Source: Megamonas sp. UBA1792 (lineage in GTDB: Bacteria; Bacillota_C; Negativicutes; Selenomonadales; Selenomonadaceae). Taken from it: a DNA stretch of 5,870 nt. The position numbers were made by a program, and so were the translations under genes. The first letter of the stretch is position 1; every line of letters begins with the position of its first letter. Location: positions 1 through 5,870 of the forward strand of contig DCFY01000158.1 in the NCBI GenBank assembly GCA_002315155.1. Direction: 5' to 3'. The notes under the pieces were generated by a model, which searched no databases, was not told where the DNA came from, and saw nothing but the letters and a program-made list of their open reading frames with translations. Below, piece after piece: positions 1 to 5,757 of this stretch.

Positions 1-4
1 TATA

Positions 5-82
5 TTATTCTGTAAATAAATCATCCCAAAAAGCATAAGTACACATTAATAAAATTAAAATGATTAAAAACAAATCACCCAT
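5..82 (-). CDS. Putative 25-aa single-pass membrane peptide
   Basis: A short reading frame below normal gene-calling size. Reading the minus strand gives 25 residues, starting MGDLFLIILILL and ending WDDLFTE, then TAA. Residues 4-18 or so are almost all Leu, Ile, Phe, Met, Cys, Tyr or Ala, long enough for one short membrane segment, flanked by acidic residues (Asp3; Asp20, Asp21, Glu25). An AGGAG sits 8 nt before the ATG, an ideal Shine-Dalgarno arrangement. The gene lies 19 nt after the pncB stop on the same strand, with no terminator seen between them, so co-transcription is likely. I recognise no family. Its size and hydrophobic profile recall small accessory subunits of membrane complexes such as KdpF, but I see no specific motif. 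It may be the first gene of a unit continuing beyond the window edge. A chance frame cannot be excluded. Confidence 0.45.
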   Translation of the reverse strand: MGDLFLIILILLMCTYAFWDDLFTE

Positions 83-90
83 CTAAATCA

Positions 91-95
91 CTCCT
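91..95 (-). promoter_or_regulatory. Ribosome binding site of the 25-aa peptide
   Basis: The minus strand reads AGGAG here, 8 nt before the ATG at 82-80. It is the main argument that the short frame is translated, because it lies outside the pncB coding region and has no other gene to serve. Confidence 0.5.
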
Positions 96-101
96 GACAG
101 A

Positions 102-1154
102 TTATTTAACATCTTCAAGGCGCGGGTTAGGACTGAACTTGCGCCCGGCCTTTGCACAAGGTTTGCCATCAACAAGAACGATATCTGCAGTAAAATCAAC
201 GTTAGTAGCAAAGATACTGCTGCCGACTGCATAAACATCAACAGGAACGTTGTTTTCTTCAAAATGATAGATGCGTTCTGGGTTAAAACCGCCGGAAACC
301 ATAATCTTGACTTTTGTGAAGCCTTCTTTATCAAGTGCTTCACGTACATTACGGACAAGTTGTTCATTAACGCCAGTAGGCTTGAAATGGCCCATTTGTC
401 CGAGTAGTGAAGCATCCACCATTTTATCGGAGGTATCAAGACGAACGCCATATAGTTTATCACCGAGCTCACGGGCTACAGCAAGACTTGTGTTGACACA
501 ATCATTATTGAAGTCAACGAGAGCAACGCGGTTGATTTCCGGTGCCATGTATTTATCAAAGAGCTTTGTTGCCTTGAGCGTATCGCCGCCGCAAGCTGCA
601 ATAAGGGAATGAGGAATTGTGCCAGCGGCCTCGATGTTCCAGCATACGGCATTTGCCGGAGTGGATATACCGCTCATACCGCCAATTTTCGCTGCATAGC
701 CATCGCTTTCCTGAACGGCGTAATGATCGAAGCGGGAAGGGAAGAAAAGGACCGGCTTGCCCTGTGCGGCGTCGACAGTGCGTCTTGTGTTTGTTGCAAC
801 TTTCGTCTGACGGGCGATAATGCCAAGATAGACAGTTTCAAGATGAGCAAAATCAGCGAGATCTCCTTCAATGGTCATGACAGTCTCCCAGGGGGCTATT
901 TTGTCACCATCGTGCAAAGCTTTGATTTTGATGTTTTCCGGATGGAATGCACAGCGTTTGATAAGCGCAATGGCTTCGTCCATACCGCAGAGTATAGCAT
1001 AGTCACGCTGGAAAATCTGTACAGTTATGCGCGGATGATGATTTGCCTGGTTTAAAATTTCTTGAGTGCGCAGAAAATAAATATCGCTGTAGAAACCACT
1101 CTTGATTTTTTCTACGGGAAAGTCAAATAAATTTGAATCCAATCTTTTGGTCAT
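102..1154 (-). CDS. pncB: Nicotinate phosphoribosyltransferase
   Basis: Joins nicotinate and PRPP to give nicotinate mononucleotide with ATP hydrolysis, the entry step of the Preiss-Handler NAD salvage route; cytosolic. The 350-residue product fits the shorter bacterial/clostridial type. Visible landmarks are GTIPHS at 178-183, where His182 sits in the family's conserved GTxxHS position (the phosphorylated histidine region), GVRLDTSD at 236-243, SGGFNPERI at 287-295, and AVGSSIF at 309-315, a phosphate-binding-type loop. The frame is open for 23 more codons upstream, but I chose the ATG at 1154 because AGGAGGAA precedes it at ideal spacing and family-like sequence begins just after (MTKRLDSNLFDF). 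The gene is transcribed divergently from the 121-aa gene and is followed by the 25-aa peptide frame. An inverted repeat in its leader may be an operator. The closest confusion would be nicotinamide or quinolinate phosphoribosyltransferases, which share the fold. The assignment is good; pncB is used in the broad sense. Confidence 0.93.
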   Translation of the reverse strand: MTKRLDSNLFDFPVEKIKSGFYSDIYFLRTQEILNQANHHPRITVQIFQRDYAILCGMDEAIALIKRCAFHPENIKIKALHDGDKIAPWETVMTIEGDLADFAHLETVYLGIIARQTKVATNTRRTVDAAQGKPVLFFPSRFDHYAVQESDGYAAKIGGMSGISTPANAVCWNIEAAGTIPHSLIAACGGDTLKATKLFDKYMAPEINRVALVDFNNDCVNTSLAVARELGDKLYGVRLDTSDKMVDASLLGQMGHFKPTGVNEQLVRNVREALDKEGFTKVKIMVSGGFNPERIYHFEENNVPVDVYAVGSSIFATNVDFTADIVLVDGKPCAKAGRKFSPNPRLEDVK

Positions 1155-1160
1155 AGAATA

Positions 1161-1168
1161 TTCCTCCT
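1161..1168 (-). promoter_or_regulatory. Ribosome binding site deciding the pncB start
   Basis: The minus strand reads AGGAGGAA, with the AGGAGG core 8 nt before the ATG at 1154-1152. The longer open frame starting at 1223 has no comparable site, and its extra 23 residues do not look like family sequence. Confidence 0.8.
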
Positions 1169-1191
1169 GTAAGTATTGCTGGCAAAACAGC

Positions 1192-1212
1192 AAATACATG
1201 ACATGTGTATTT
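1192..1212. promoter_or_regulatory. Inverted repeat in the pncB leader, candidate operator
   Basis: AAATACA (1192-1198) and TGTATTT (1206-1212) are perfect 7-bp inverted arms. A second overlapping dyad, ACATG-A-CATGT, spans 1196-1206. The repeat lies 38-58 bp upstream of the pncB start codon and about 10 bp downstream of a -10-like TATTAT on the minus strand, a normal place for a repressor site. Firmicutes often control niacin salvage and uptake genes with the niacin-responsive repressor NiaR (YrxA), so this is a reasonable candidate. I cannot confirm its match to the NiaR consensus. It could also act only as an RNA hairpin. Confidence 0.4.
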
Positions 1213-1221
1213 TTCAAGTGC

Positions 1222-1250
1222 ATAATACATCTCGTCTATGATACAATAAA
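1222..1250 (-). promoter_or_regulatory. Candidate pncB promoter
   Basis: On the minus strand a TATTAT (1227-1222) could serve as -10. The -35 position at 17-bp spacing is TTTATT (1250-1245), a poor match. Transcription would begin near 1215, directly over the inverted repeat at 1192-1212. Weak support from sequence alone. Confidence 0.3.
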
Positions 1251-1259
1251 AAGTATAAT
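1230..1259 (+). promoter_or_regulatory. Candidate promoter of the 121-aa gene
   Basis: A perfect TATAAT -10 box lies at 1254-1259, 26 bp before the ATG at 1286. No good TTGACA-like box is found 16-18 bp upstream. The resulting leader would be about 20 nt and contains the AGGGAG (1269-1274) that serves the start codon. The box overlaps the divergent pncB promoter region, so the two may interfere or be co-regulated. Confidence 0.4.
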
Positions 1260-1285
1260 ATAAGCAATAGGGAGATGATAATTTC

Positions 1286-1651
1286 ATGGAGAATATGCAG
1301 GTTGATTTACTCAAATTACAAAATAAAGAGTCTGTACAGGCGGCATTGGCAGACGTTGGCTGTGATCCTGCAGGTACTGCAATCATGAGGGAAAAGGCAC
1401 TTTTTTATACGCTGCATGTAGCGCATGTACAGACAAAAGCCGCTAATATTCTCAAGCAGACTTTTCTGGGAAAAGGTGGTGATGCTGCAGTGTCACGCCA
1501 TACTGCAGATCTTAGTGAAGCCTATACAGATGTGCTGATCTTTGCAACTCTGCGTCAGTATAGAGCGGCAATTAAACAAATGAAAGTACAGCCATGGGGA
1601 CTTCAAAAAATTGCAGAGAACATTGAAGAATTGCTGCAAAAAATGAAATGA
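1286..1651 (+). CDS. 121-aa protein resembling the stand-alone N-terminal domain of clostridial dihydropteroate synthases
   Basis: A complete small soluble protein without signal peptide or membrane segment. From memory of the family (not a search), its pattern matches the roughly 120-residue extension before the barrel of many clostridial dihydropteroate synthases (FolP). The matching stretches are VGCDPAGTAIM at 24-34, AANILKQ at 52-58, GGDAAVSR at 64-71, YTDVLIFATLRQYR at 80-93 and QPWGLQKIAENI at 102-113. The catalytic TIM-barrel part with the pterin and pABA sites is absent, and translation stops cleanly at TGA. The role of this extension is not known to me, so no activity is assigned. 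The start ATG has AGGGAG 11 nt upstream, slightly long spacing. The next gene downstream (116 nt) is a FolB homologue, which supports a folate link. It could be a regulatory or partner subunit for a separate FolP, or a remnant. The gene being real is likely; the family link is moderate. Confidence 0.62.
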   Translation: MENMQVDLLKLQNKESVQAALADVGCDPAGTAIMREKALFYTLHVAHVQTKAANILKQTFLGKGGDAAVSRHTADLSEAYTDVLIFATLRQYRAAIKQMKVQPWGLQKIAENIEELLQKMK

Positions 1652-1767
1652 GTCGCAGGAGCATTTAGAAATTTAGCAGGAATATTTTATTTTATAGCGA
1701 AAATATATTTAATAGTTAAGAATGGCTTTTTATTATAAAGCAGAGCGATAATGGGGAGTGAAATACG

Positions 1768-2127
1768 ATGTCAAAGATTCAACTTAATAATATTATGTTT
1801 TATGGTTTTCACGGTGTTTATGAATATGAACGTGAACAGGGACAAAAATTTTATTTTGATGTAGAAATGACAACAGCAGATGATAAGGCGGCTGAGTCGG
1901 ATGATCTAAAAGATGGCGTAGATTATATAGCTGTTTATTCAATGGTAAAAGATGTTGTTGAAAATAAGCGTTTTCAAATGCTTACAGCACTTACAGCGCA
2001 TATAGGAGATAAGATATTGGAAGCCTATCCAAATATTGTTTTAGTAAAAACGCGTGTAAGAAAAACATCAGTATTGATTCTTGGCCCGATTGACTATCTG
2101 GAAGTTGAGACGGAACGCAGACGGTGA
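1768..2127 (+). CDS. folB: FolB-family protein (dihydroneopterin aldolase-like) with an altered pterin site
   Basis: FolB converts 7,8-dihydroneopterin to 6-hydroxymethyl-dihydropterin and glycolaldehyde in folate synthesis, as a cytosolic octamer of the tunnelling fold. The 119-residue length is normal. Conserved positions are FYGFHG at 11-16, Glu21 (equivalent to S. aureus Glu22), Tyr53 in GVDY (Tyr54) and Lys99 (Lys100). The family helix LLExLAExIAxxI appears here as MLTALTAHIGDKI (71-83), with Thr73 where the pterin-anchoring Glu74 normally sits. The usual KPxxPIPG loop reads KTSVLILG (99-106), with its prolines replaced. The fold assignment is firm, but normal aldolase activity is doubtful. 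The protein could be a divergent aldolase/epimerase, bind another ligand, or be decaying. The start ATG follows GGGGAG with 9-nt spacing. The gene is unusually A+T-rich at third positions compared with topA. No folK follows. Confidence 0.82.
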   Translation: MSKIQLNNIMFYGFHGVYEYEREQGQKFYFDVEMTTADDKAAESDDLKDGVDYIAVYSMVKDVVENKRFQMLTALTAHIGDKILEAYPNIVLVKTRVRKTSVLILGPIDYLEVETERRR

Positions 2128-2253
2128 ATGATGGCTTGTATGGAGAGCTTTGATAAAACTGACTTATTCGAGGGGAATTCAGCACCCGCCGGGTAAGTCT
2201 TATTTTATGCCCACCAGGCAAAACTGTTGATGAAAATTTTAAATAAACAGTGA

Positions 2254-2265
2254 TTTTAGCTAAAA
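2254..2265. repeat. 12-bp perfect palindrome
   Basis: TTTTAGCTAAAA is self-complementary and lies 25 bp upstream of the -35 box of the putative dprA promoter. It could be a regulator site or chance in A+T-rich DNA. Confidence 0.3.
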
Positions 2266-2289
2266 ATGCAAAAAAATCACAAAATTATG

Positions 2290-2318
2290 TTGCAAATTAT
2301 GAAAGATGTTTGTATGAT
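2290..2318 (+). promoter_or_regulatory. Promoter of the dprA-topA-trmFO operon
   Basis: TTGCAA (2290-2295) and TATGAT (2313-2318) are separated by exactly 17 bp, close to the housekeeping sigma consensus (TTGACA-17-TATAAT). Transcription would begin near 2325, leaving a leader of about 45 nt before the dprA ATG at 2370. It is the best promoter match found in the window. Confidence 0.55.
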
Positions 2319-2369
2319 AAGATAATGCTATAAATAGGAAGAACTCTTGGTAATCTGTATAGGGTGGCG

Positions 2370-3251
2370 ATGGATTTGGATAAAATTTTTCTCGCGGTGC
2401 TGCAGATGGTAGGGGGACTGGGCGGCATTCAGCTGGCAAAACTGGTTTCATATTTTGGTAGTGCAAAAGCAGTCTGGGAAGCTTCTGATGAGGATATCTA
2501 TTTGAGCAGATGCGTGGACCGCTCGGTTGCACAGCGTCTTTTTTGCTCGCGAAAAAAACAAGAGCCCGAGCAGCTTGCAGAAGAATGGCGCAAGAAAGAT
2601 ATCAGACTTTGTTCGATAGAAGATGAGATGTATCCACTTCTATTGAAGCAAATCTTTAATCCACCGATGCTGCTGTTTTATCGGGGAGCACTGTATCGGG
2701 ATGCACAGGATATCGCAATTGTTGGGGCGAGAAAGTTATCTCCCTATGGGAAAAGCGTGGCTGAGGCCCTTGGAGCAGAGCTTGCTGCGAACGGGGTTAC
2801 AGTGATCAGCGGTGCAGCACGAGGGATAGATACGGCGGCGCATACAGGTGCTCTGCGTACTGGAAGAACCGTGGCTGTTCTTGGTTGTGGAATTGATGTT
2901 GTATATCCATCAGAGAACAGGAAGTTGTTAGAGGAAATTGCAGAAAAGGGTGCAGTTATTTCGGAATATGGACCGGGAACGCAGCCGATTGCAGGATTTT
3001 TTCCGGCACGCAACCGCATCATTAGCGGTATTGCTAGTGGAACGGTGGTCATTGAGGCAGCAGAAAAGAGCGGTTCACTTATTACGGCTGAGATGGCTTT
3101 GAGTGAAGGCAGGGATGTGTTTGCTGTTCCGGGAAGTGTTTATTCCGAGCAGAGCAAGGGGTGCCATAAGCTGATTCAGCAGGGAGCGAAGCTCGTCTGC
3201 AAGGCTGCAGATGTTCTTGAGGAATATCGTTGGCAGGAAAAAAGACAGTAG
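2370..3251 (+). CDS. dprA: DNA processing protein DprA, Rossmann core (frameshift-split)
   Basis: DprA (DprA/Smf family) binds incoming single-stranded DNA and loads RecA during natural transformation; many non-competent species also keep it. Of the 293 residues, about 12-40 form a helix-hairpin-helix-like region (MVGGLGGIQLAKLV). The Rossmann-like core follows: AIVGAR at 116-121, SGAARGIDTAAH at 147-158, FFPARNRIISG at 210-220, SGSLIT at 234-239 and VFAVPG at 250-255. The core is complete, but the frame stops at TAG 3249-3251, just after a run of six A (3238-3243). The C-terminal winged-helix domain continues in the -1 frame. One extra A would give about 364 residues, the usual family length. 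The cause may be a sequence error, a real mutation or slippage. ATG 2370 follows AGGG with 5-nt spacing; GTG 2364 is also in frame but has no ribosome binding site. First gene of the operon with topA. Confidence 0.88.
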   Translation: MDLDKIFLAVLQMVGGLGGIQLAKLVSYFGSAKAVWEASDEDIYLSRCVDRSVAQRLFCSRKKQEPEQLAEEWRKKDIRLCSIEDEMYPLLLKQIFNPPMLLFYRGALYRDAQDIAIVGARKLSPYGKSVAEALGAELAANGVTVISGAARGIDTAAHTGALRTGRTVAVLGCGIDVVYPSENRKLLEEIAEKGAVISEYGPGTQPIAGFFPARNRIISGIASGTVVIEAAEKSGSLITAEMALSEGRDVFAVPGSVYSEQSKGCHKLIQQGAKLVCKAADVLEEYRWQEKRQ

Positions 3252-3463
3252 AAGTTTCAAAAGGGGAGCTTTCACCAGAGGAAGCTGCTGTGTATGAGGT
3301 GCTTTCCTTTGACAAACCACTGTCAGTTGATGAGATTATATGCAAATCGCGATGTACTACAACGAATATCGCTTTTATATTATTACAAATGGAGCTGCGG
3401 GGGCTTGTCCATGAGGACGCGTCGCATTGCTATGTCCGTGTAGTAAAGGAGGGCATTTTGTGA
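3230..3463 (+). pseudogene. dprA: Detached C-terminal winged-helix domain of DprA
   Basis: This frame encodes the missing DprA tail. LSPEEAAVYEVLS followed by KPLSVDEII, LLQMELRGLV and CYVRV matches the family's C-terminal winged-helix (DprA_WH/DML1) domain. Counted from the TTG at 3230 it has 77 residues. It lies -1 relative to the Rossmann frame and overlaps it by 22 nt across the A6 run. A GAGGAA at 3219-3224 sits 5 nt before the TTG, so separate translation as a small protein is possible. Otherwise it is the broken 3' part of one gene. Its TGA (3461-3463) overlaps the topA GTG by 4 nt, the normal coupling expected if the intact dprA ended here. In other DprA proteins this domain is accessory: S. 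pneumoniae DprA lacks it. Confidence 0.78.
3447..3452 (+). promoter_or_regulatory. Ribosome binding site deciding the topA GTG start
   Basis: A perfect AGGAGG lies 7 nt before GTG 3460-3462. The frame is open upstream to an ATG at 3427, but that start would add 11 cysteine-containing residues that do not look like TopA and has no comparable site. Confidence 0.85.
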
Positions 3464-5724
3464 GTAAAACGCAAAAAAAAGTACAGAAAAAAACGCTGGT
3501 TGTTGTAGAATCACCAGCAAAAGCAAAAACTATAGAAAAATATCTGGGAAAGAACTTTATTGTGCGTGCCTCAATGGGGCATTTACGTGATTTGCCGAAA
3601 AGCCAGTTCGGAATAGATGTAGATCATGATTTTGAGCCAAAGTATATTAATATTCGGGGCAAAGGTGATCTTATCAAAGCCTTAAAAAAGGACGCAAAGA
3701 ATGCAGATAAAGTGTATCTTGCATCTGACCCTGATCGTGAGGGGGAAGCAATTGCCTGGCATCTTGCCCATATTTTGGGGATTGATACGAAAAACGATTG
3801 TCGAATTATTTTTAATGAAATAACAAAACCGGCGATCCAGGAAGCAGTTAAAGAACCGAAACCGATTAACATTGATCGTGTGGATGCACAGCAGGCACGC
3901 CGTATGCTTGACCGTATCGTTGGCTACAAACTAAGTCCTTTGCTTTGGCGCAAAATTCGTAAAGGTCTCAGCGCAGGACGGGTGCAGTCGGTTACAGTAA
4001 AAATAATTTGTGATCGGGAAAAAGAAGTTCAACGTTTTGTGTCGGAAGAATACTGGTCAGTTGGACTTAAGCTCAGGAAAGCAAAGTCTGCAGTTTTTGA
4101 TGCAGAACTGACGATGGTTGATGATAAAAAACTATCGGTTGATAATGAAAAAGATGCTGCGGCACTTGTTGAAGATTTGGCAAAGCAATCTTTTATCGTT
4201 GGGGAAGTGAAGAAACGCCAGCGCCAGCGCAAGGCCTCGGCACCTTTTACAACAAGCAGCATGCAACAGGATGCTGCGCGCAAGCTTGGTTTTACATCGC
4301 GTAAAACGATGATGCTTGCGCAGCAGCTCTATGAGGGTATTGAGCTTGGACACAAGGGGCCGGTCGGTCTTATTACGTATATGCGTACCGATTCAACGCG
4401 TATTTCCGAGATTGCACAGAACGAAGCACGCAGTTATATTGAGGAAGCTTTTGGTAAGGATTATATGCCGGAAAAATCACCGATATATGCAGTGGGAAAG
4501 AAATCACAGGATGCGCATGAAGCTATCCGTCCAACGAGTGTAGCATTTACACCAGACAATCTGGAAAAGCACTTATCAAAAGATCAGATGAAGTTGTATC
4601 GGCTGATCTGGCAGCGCTTCGTTGCCAGCCAAATGATGCCGGCGGTTTATGATACATTGAGCATCACAATTGGTGCAGGTAAAAGATATCTGTGCAAAGC
4701 CAATGGCTCGCAGATGCGATTTGCTGGTTTTACAGCAGTCTATATTGGTGTTGAGATAAAGAAGGAAAAAGATGTTATCCTGCCGGAAATTTTGGAAAAT
4801 GATGTGCTCGTTTTGCAGAAAACATTGCCGCAACAGCATTTTACTGAACCGCCACCGCGTTATAATGAAGCATCGCTCGTAAAGATACTGGAAGAAAAAG
4901 AAATTGGGCGCCCAAGTACGTATGCACCAATTATCGAGACGATCCTTGCACGAGGTTATGTCGTACGGGCAGAGAAACATTTTCAACCAACCGAGCTTGG
5001 TTTTGTCGTTGTCGATATGCTGGAAAAATATTTCAAGGATATCGTCGATGCGAAGTTTACAGCAGGACTGGAAAATGAACTCGATGAAATTGCTGAGGGG
5101 AAGGTTGAAAAGAATGAGCTTCTAAAAAAATTCTATGATCCGTTTGCCAAAACACTTGAGCATGCAGAAGAAGAAATCGGACATGTTGAGCTTCCAGTGG
5201 AAGTATCAGACGTACAGTGCGAGCTTTGCGGTAAAATGATGGTTGTAAAGCAGGGACGTTACGGAAAGTTTTTGGCTTGTCCGGGATTCCCGGACTGTCG
5301 TAATACAAAACCGCTATTAAAGGATACAGGCGTAAAGTGCCCGAAATGTGGTGGCAGCATCGTTGAACGAAAGACAAAGCGTGGTCGTAATTTTTATGGC
5401 TGCAAGAACTATCCGGAATGTGATTATGTGACATGGGATACGCCGCTCAAGGAAATTTGCGAAAAGTGCAGTTCATTCATGTTAAAACATCATTATAAGA
5501 ACGGTCGTGGAATACTTTATTGTAGCAACGAAGCCTGCGAAAGTCGTATAGATCATCCAATTAATCAAGAATTGGAAAAAATCCGGGAAAAGTCTGAAGC
5601 AAAGCGCAAAATTGCAAAAGATGCGGAGGCTGGTGTCAAAACTTCAGTACCCAAGACAGCAGCAAAAAAGAAAGTGACAATAAAGAAAAAAGTGAAGAAA
5701 GTCGCAGCGGAGATAAAAAAATAG
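3460..5724 (+). CDS. topA: DNA topoisomerase I (type IA)
   Basis: Relaxes negatively supercoiled DNA by transient single-strand cleavage through a 5'-phosphotyrosine link, with Mg2+. The product is 754 residues, normal for TopA of this type. The TOPRIM domain begins at VVVESPAKAK with catalytic Glu17; its metal-binding DPD is Asp90-Asp92 in LASDPDREGE. The active-site Tyr307 lies in GLITYMRTDSTRIS, with Arg309 beside it. Later core signatures include PPPRYNEASLVKILEE and GRPSTYAPII. Three C-terminal zinc ribbons are intact: Cys587/590/607/613, Cys627/630/648/654 and Cys667/670/688/693. A lysine-rich tail ends the protein, a common DNA- or RNA-polymerase-contacting feature. GTG is chosen as start (see the ribosome binding site). 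The 4-nt overlap with the dprA 3' end suggests translational coupling. The dprA-topA-trmFO order is conserved in Firmicutes. Confidence 0.97.
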   Translation: MSKTQKKVQKKTLVVVESPAKAKTIEKYLGKNFIVRASMGHLRDLPKSQFGIDVDHDFEPKYINIRGKGDLIKALKKDAKNADKVYLASDPDREGEAIAWHLAHILGIDTKNDCRIIFNEITKPAIQEAVKEPKPINIDRVDAQQARRMLDRIVGYKLSPLLWRKIRKGLSAGRVQSVTVKIICDREKEVQRFVSEEYWSVGLKLRKAKSAVFDAELTMVDDKKLSVDNEKDAAALVEDLAKQSFIVGEVKKRQRQRKASAPFTTSSMQQDAARKLGFTSRKTMMLAQQLYEGIELGHKGPVGLITYMRTDSTRISEIAQNEARSYIEEAFGKDYMPEKSPIYAVGKKSQDAHEAIRPTSVAFTPDNLEKHLSKDQMKLYRLIWQRFVASQMMPAVYDTLSITIGAGKRYLCKANGSQMRFAGFTAVYIGVEIKKEKDVILPEILENDVLVLQKTLPQQHFTEPPPRYNEASLVKILEEKEIGRPSTYAPIIETILARGYVVRAEKHFQPTELGFVVVDMLEKYFKDIVDAKFTAGLENELDEIAEGKVEKNELLKKFYDPFAKTLEHAEEEIGHVELPVEVSDVQCELCGKMMVVKQGRYGKFLACPGFPDCRNTKPLLKDTGVKCPKCGGSIVERKTKRGRNFYGCKNYPECDYVTWDTPLKEICEKCSSFMLKHHYKNGRGILYCSNEACESRIDHPINQELEKIREKSEAKRKIAKDAEAGVKTSVPKTAAKKKVTIKKKVKKVAAEIKK

Positions 5725-5757
5725 ATTATGTAAAAGAATGGATTTGGAGGAACAGTG

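Larger units (their letters stand above)
2128..2363. other. Intergenic region folB-dprA
   Basis: I see no convincing gene here. The first 22 codons after folB form an open frame (ATG 2128 to TAA 2194-2196) without a ribosome binding site or family likeness. A G+C-rich island at 2184-2219 contains two short stems: ACCC/GGGT (2184-2194) and GCC/GGC (2209-2219). A weak hairpin pairs ACTGTT (2223-2228) with AACAGT (2246-2251), followed by GATTTT; it is a poor terminator candidate for the folB unit. The last 75 bp hold the dprA promoter and leader. Confidence 0.6.

Noticed and set aside
609..1055. 148-aa plus-strand open frame
   Set aside because: It lies wholly antisense to pncB, whose protein is clearly conserved. 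No ribosome binding site or family likeness; a frame shadow.
1656..1688. Short direct repeat GCAGGA..ATTT in the spacer after the 121-aa gene
   Set aside because: Only two imperfect copies of about 10 bases; not distinguishable from chance.
1682..1706. ATATTTT/AAAATAT hairpin between the 121-aa gene and folB
   Set aside because: Pure A/T stem with an 11-nt loop and no clean T tract; too weak to call a terminator, and such repeats are frequent by chance in this spacer.
2128..2196. 22-codon frame directly after folB, considered as a folK remnant
   Set aside because: Its translation shows no HPPK motif in any frame and there is no ribosome binding site.
3238..3244. A_AAA_AAG heptamer identical to the dnaX programmed -1 frameshift site at the dprA break
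   Set aside because: The phase is wrong: the Rossmann frame reads GAA-AAA-AGA, so the tandem slip of two lysine tRNAs used in dnaX does not apply. Only single-tRNA slippage on AAA would work, and I saw no clear stimulatory hairpin.
4576..4986. 136-aa minus-strand open frame
   Set aside because: It lies antisense inside topA and has a composition typical of a shadow frame.
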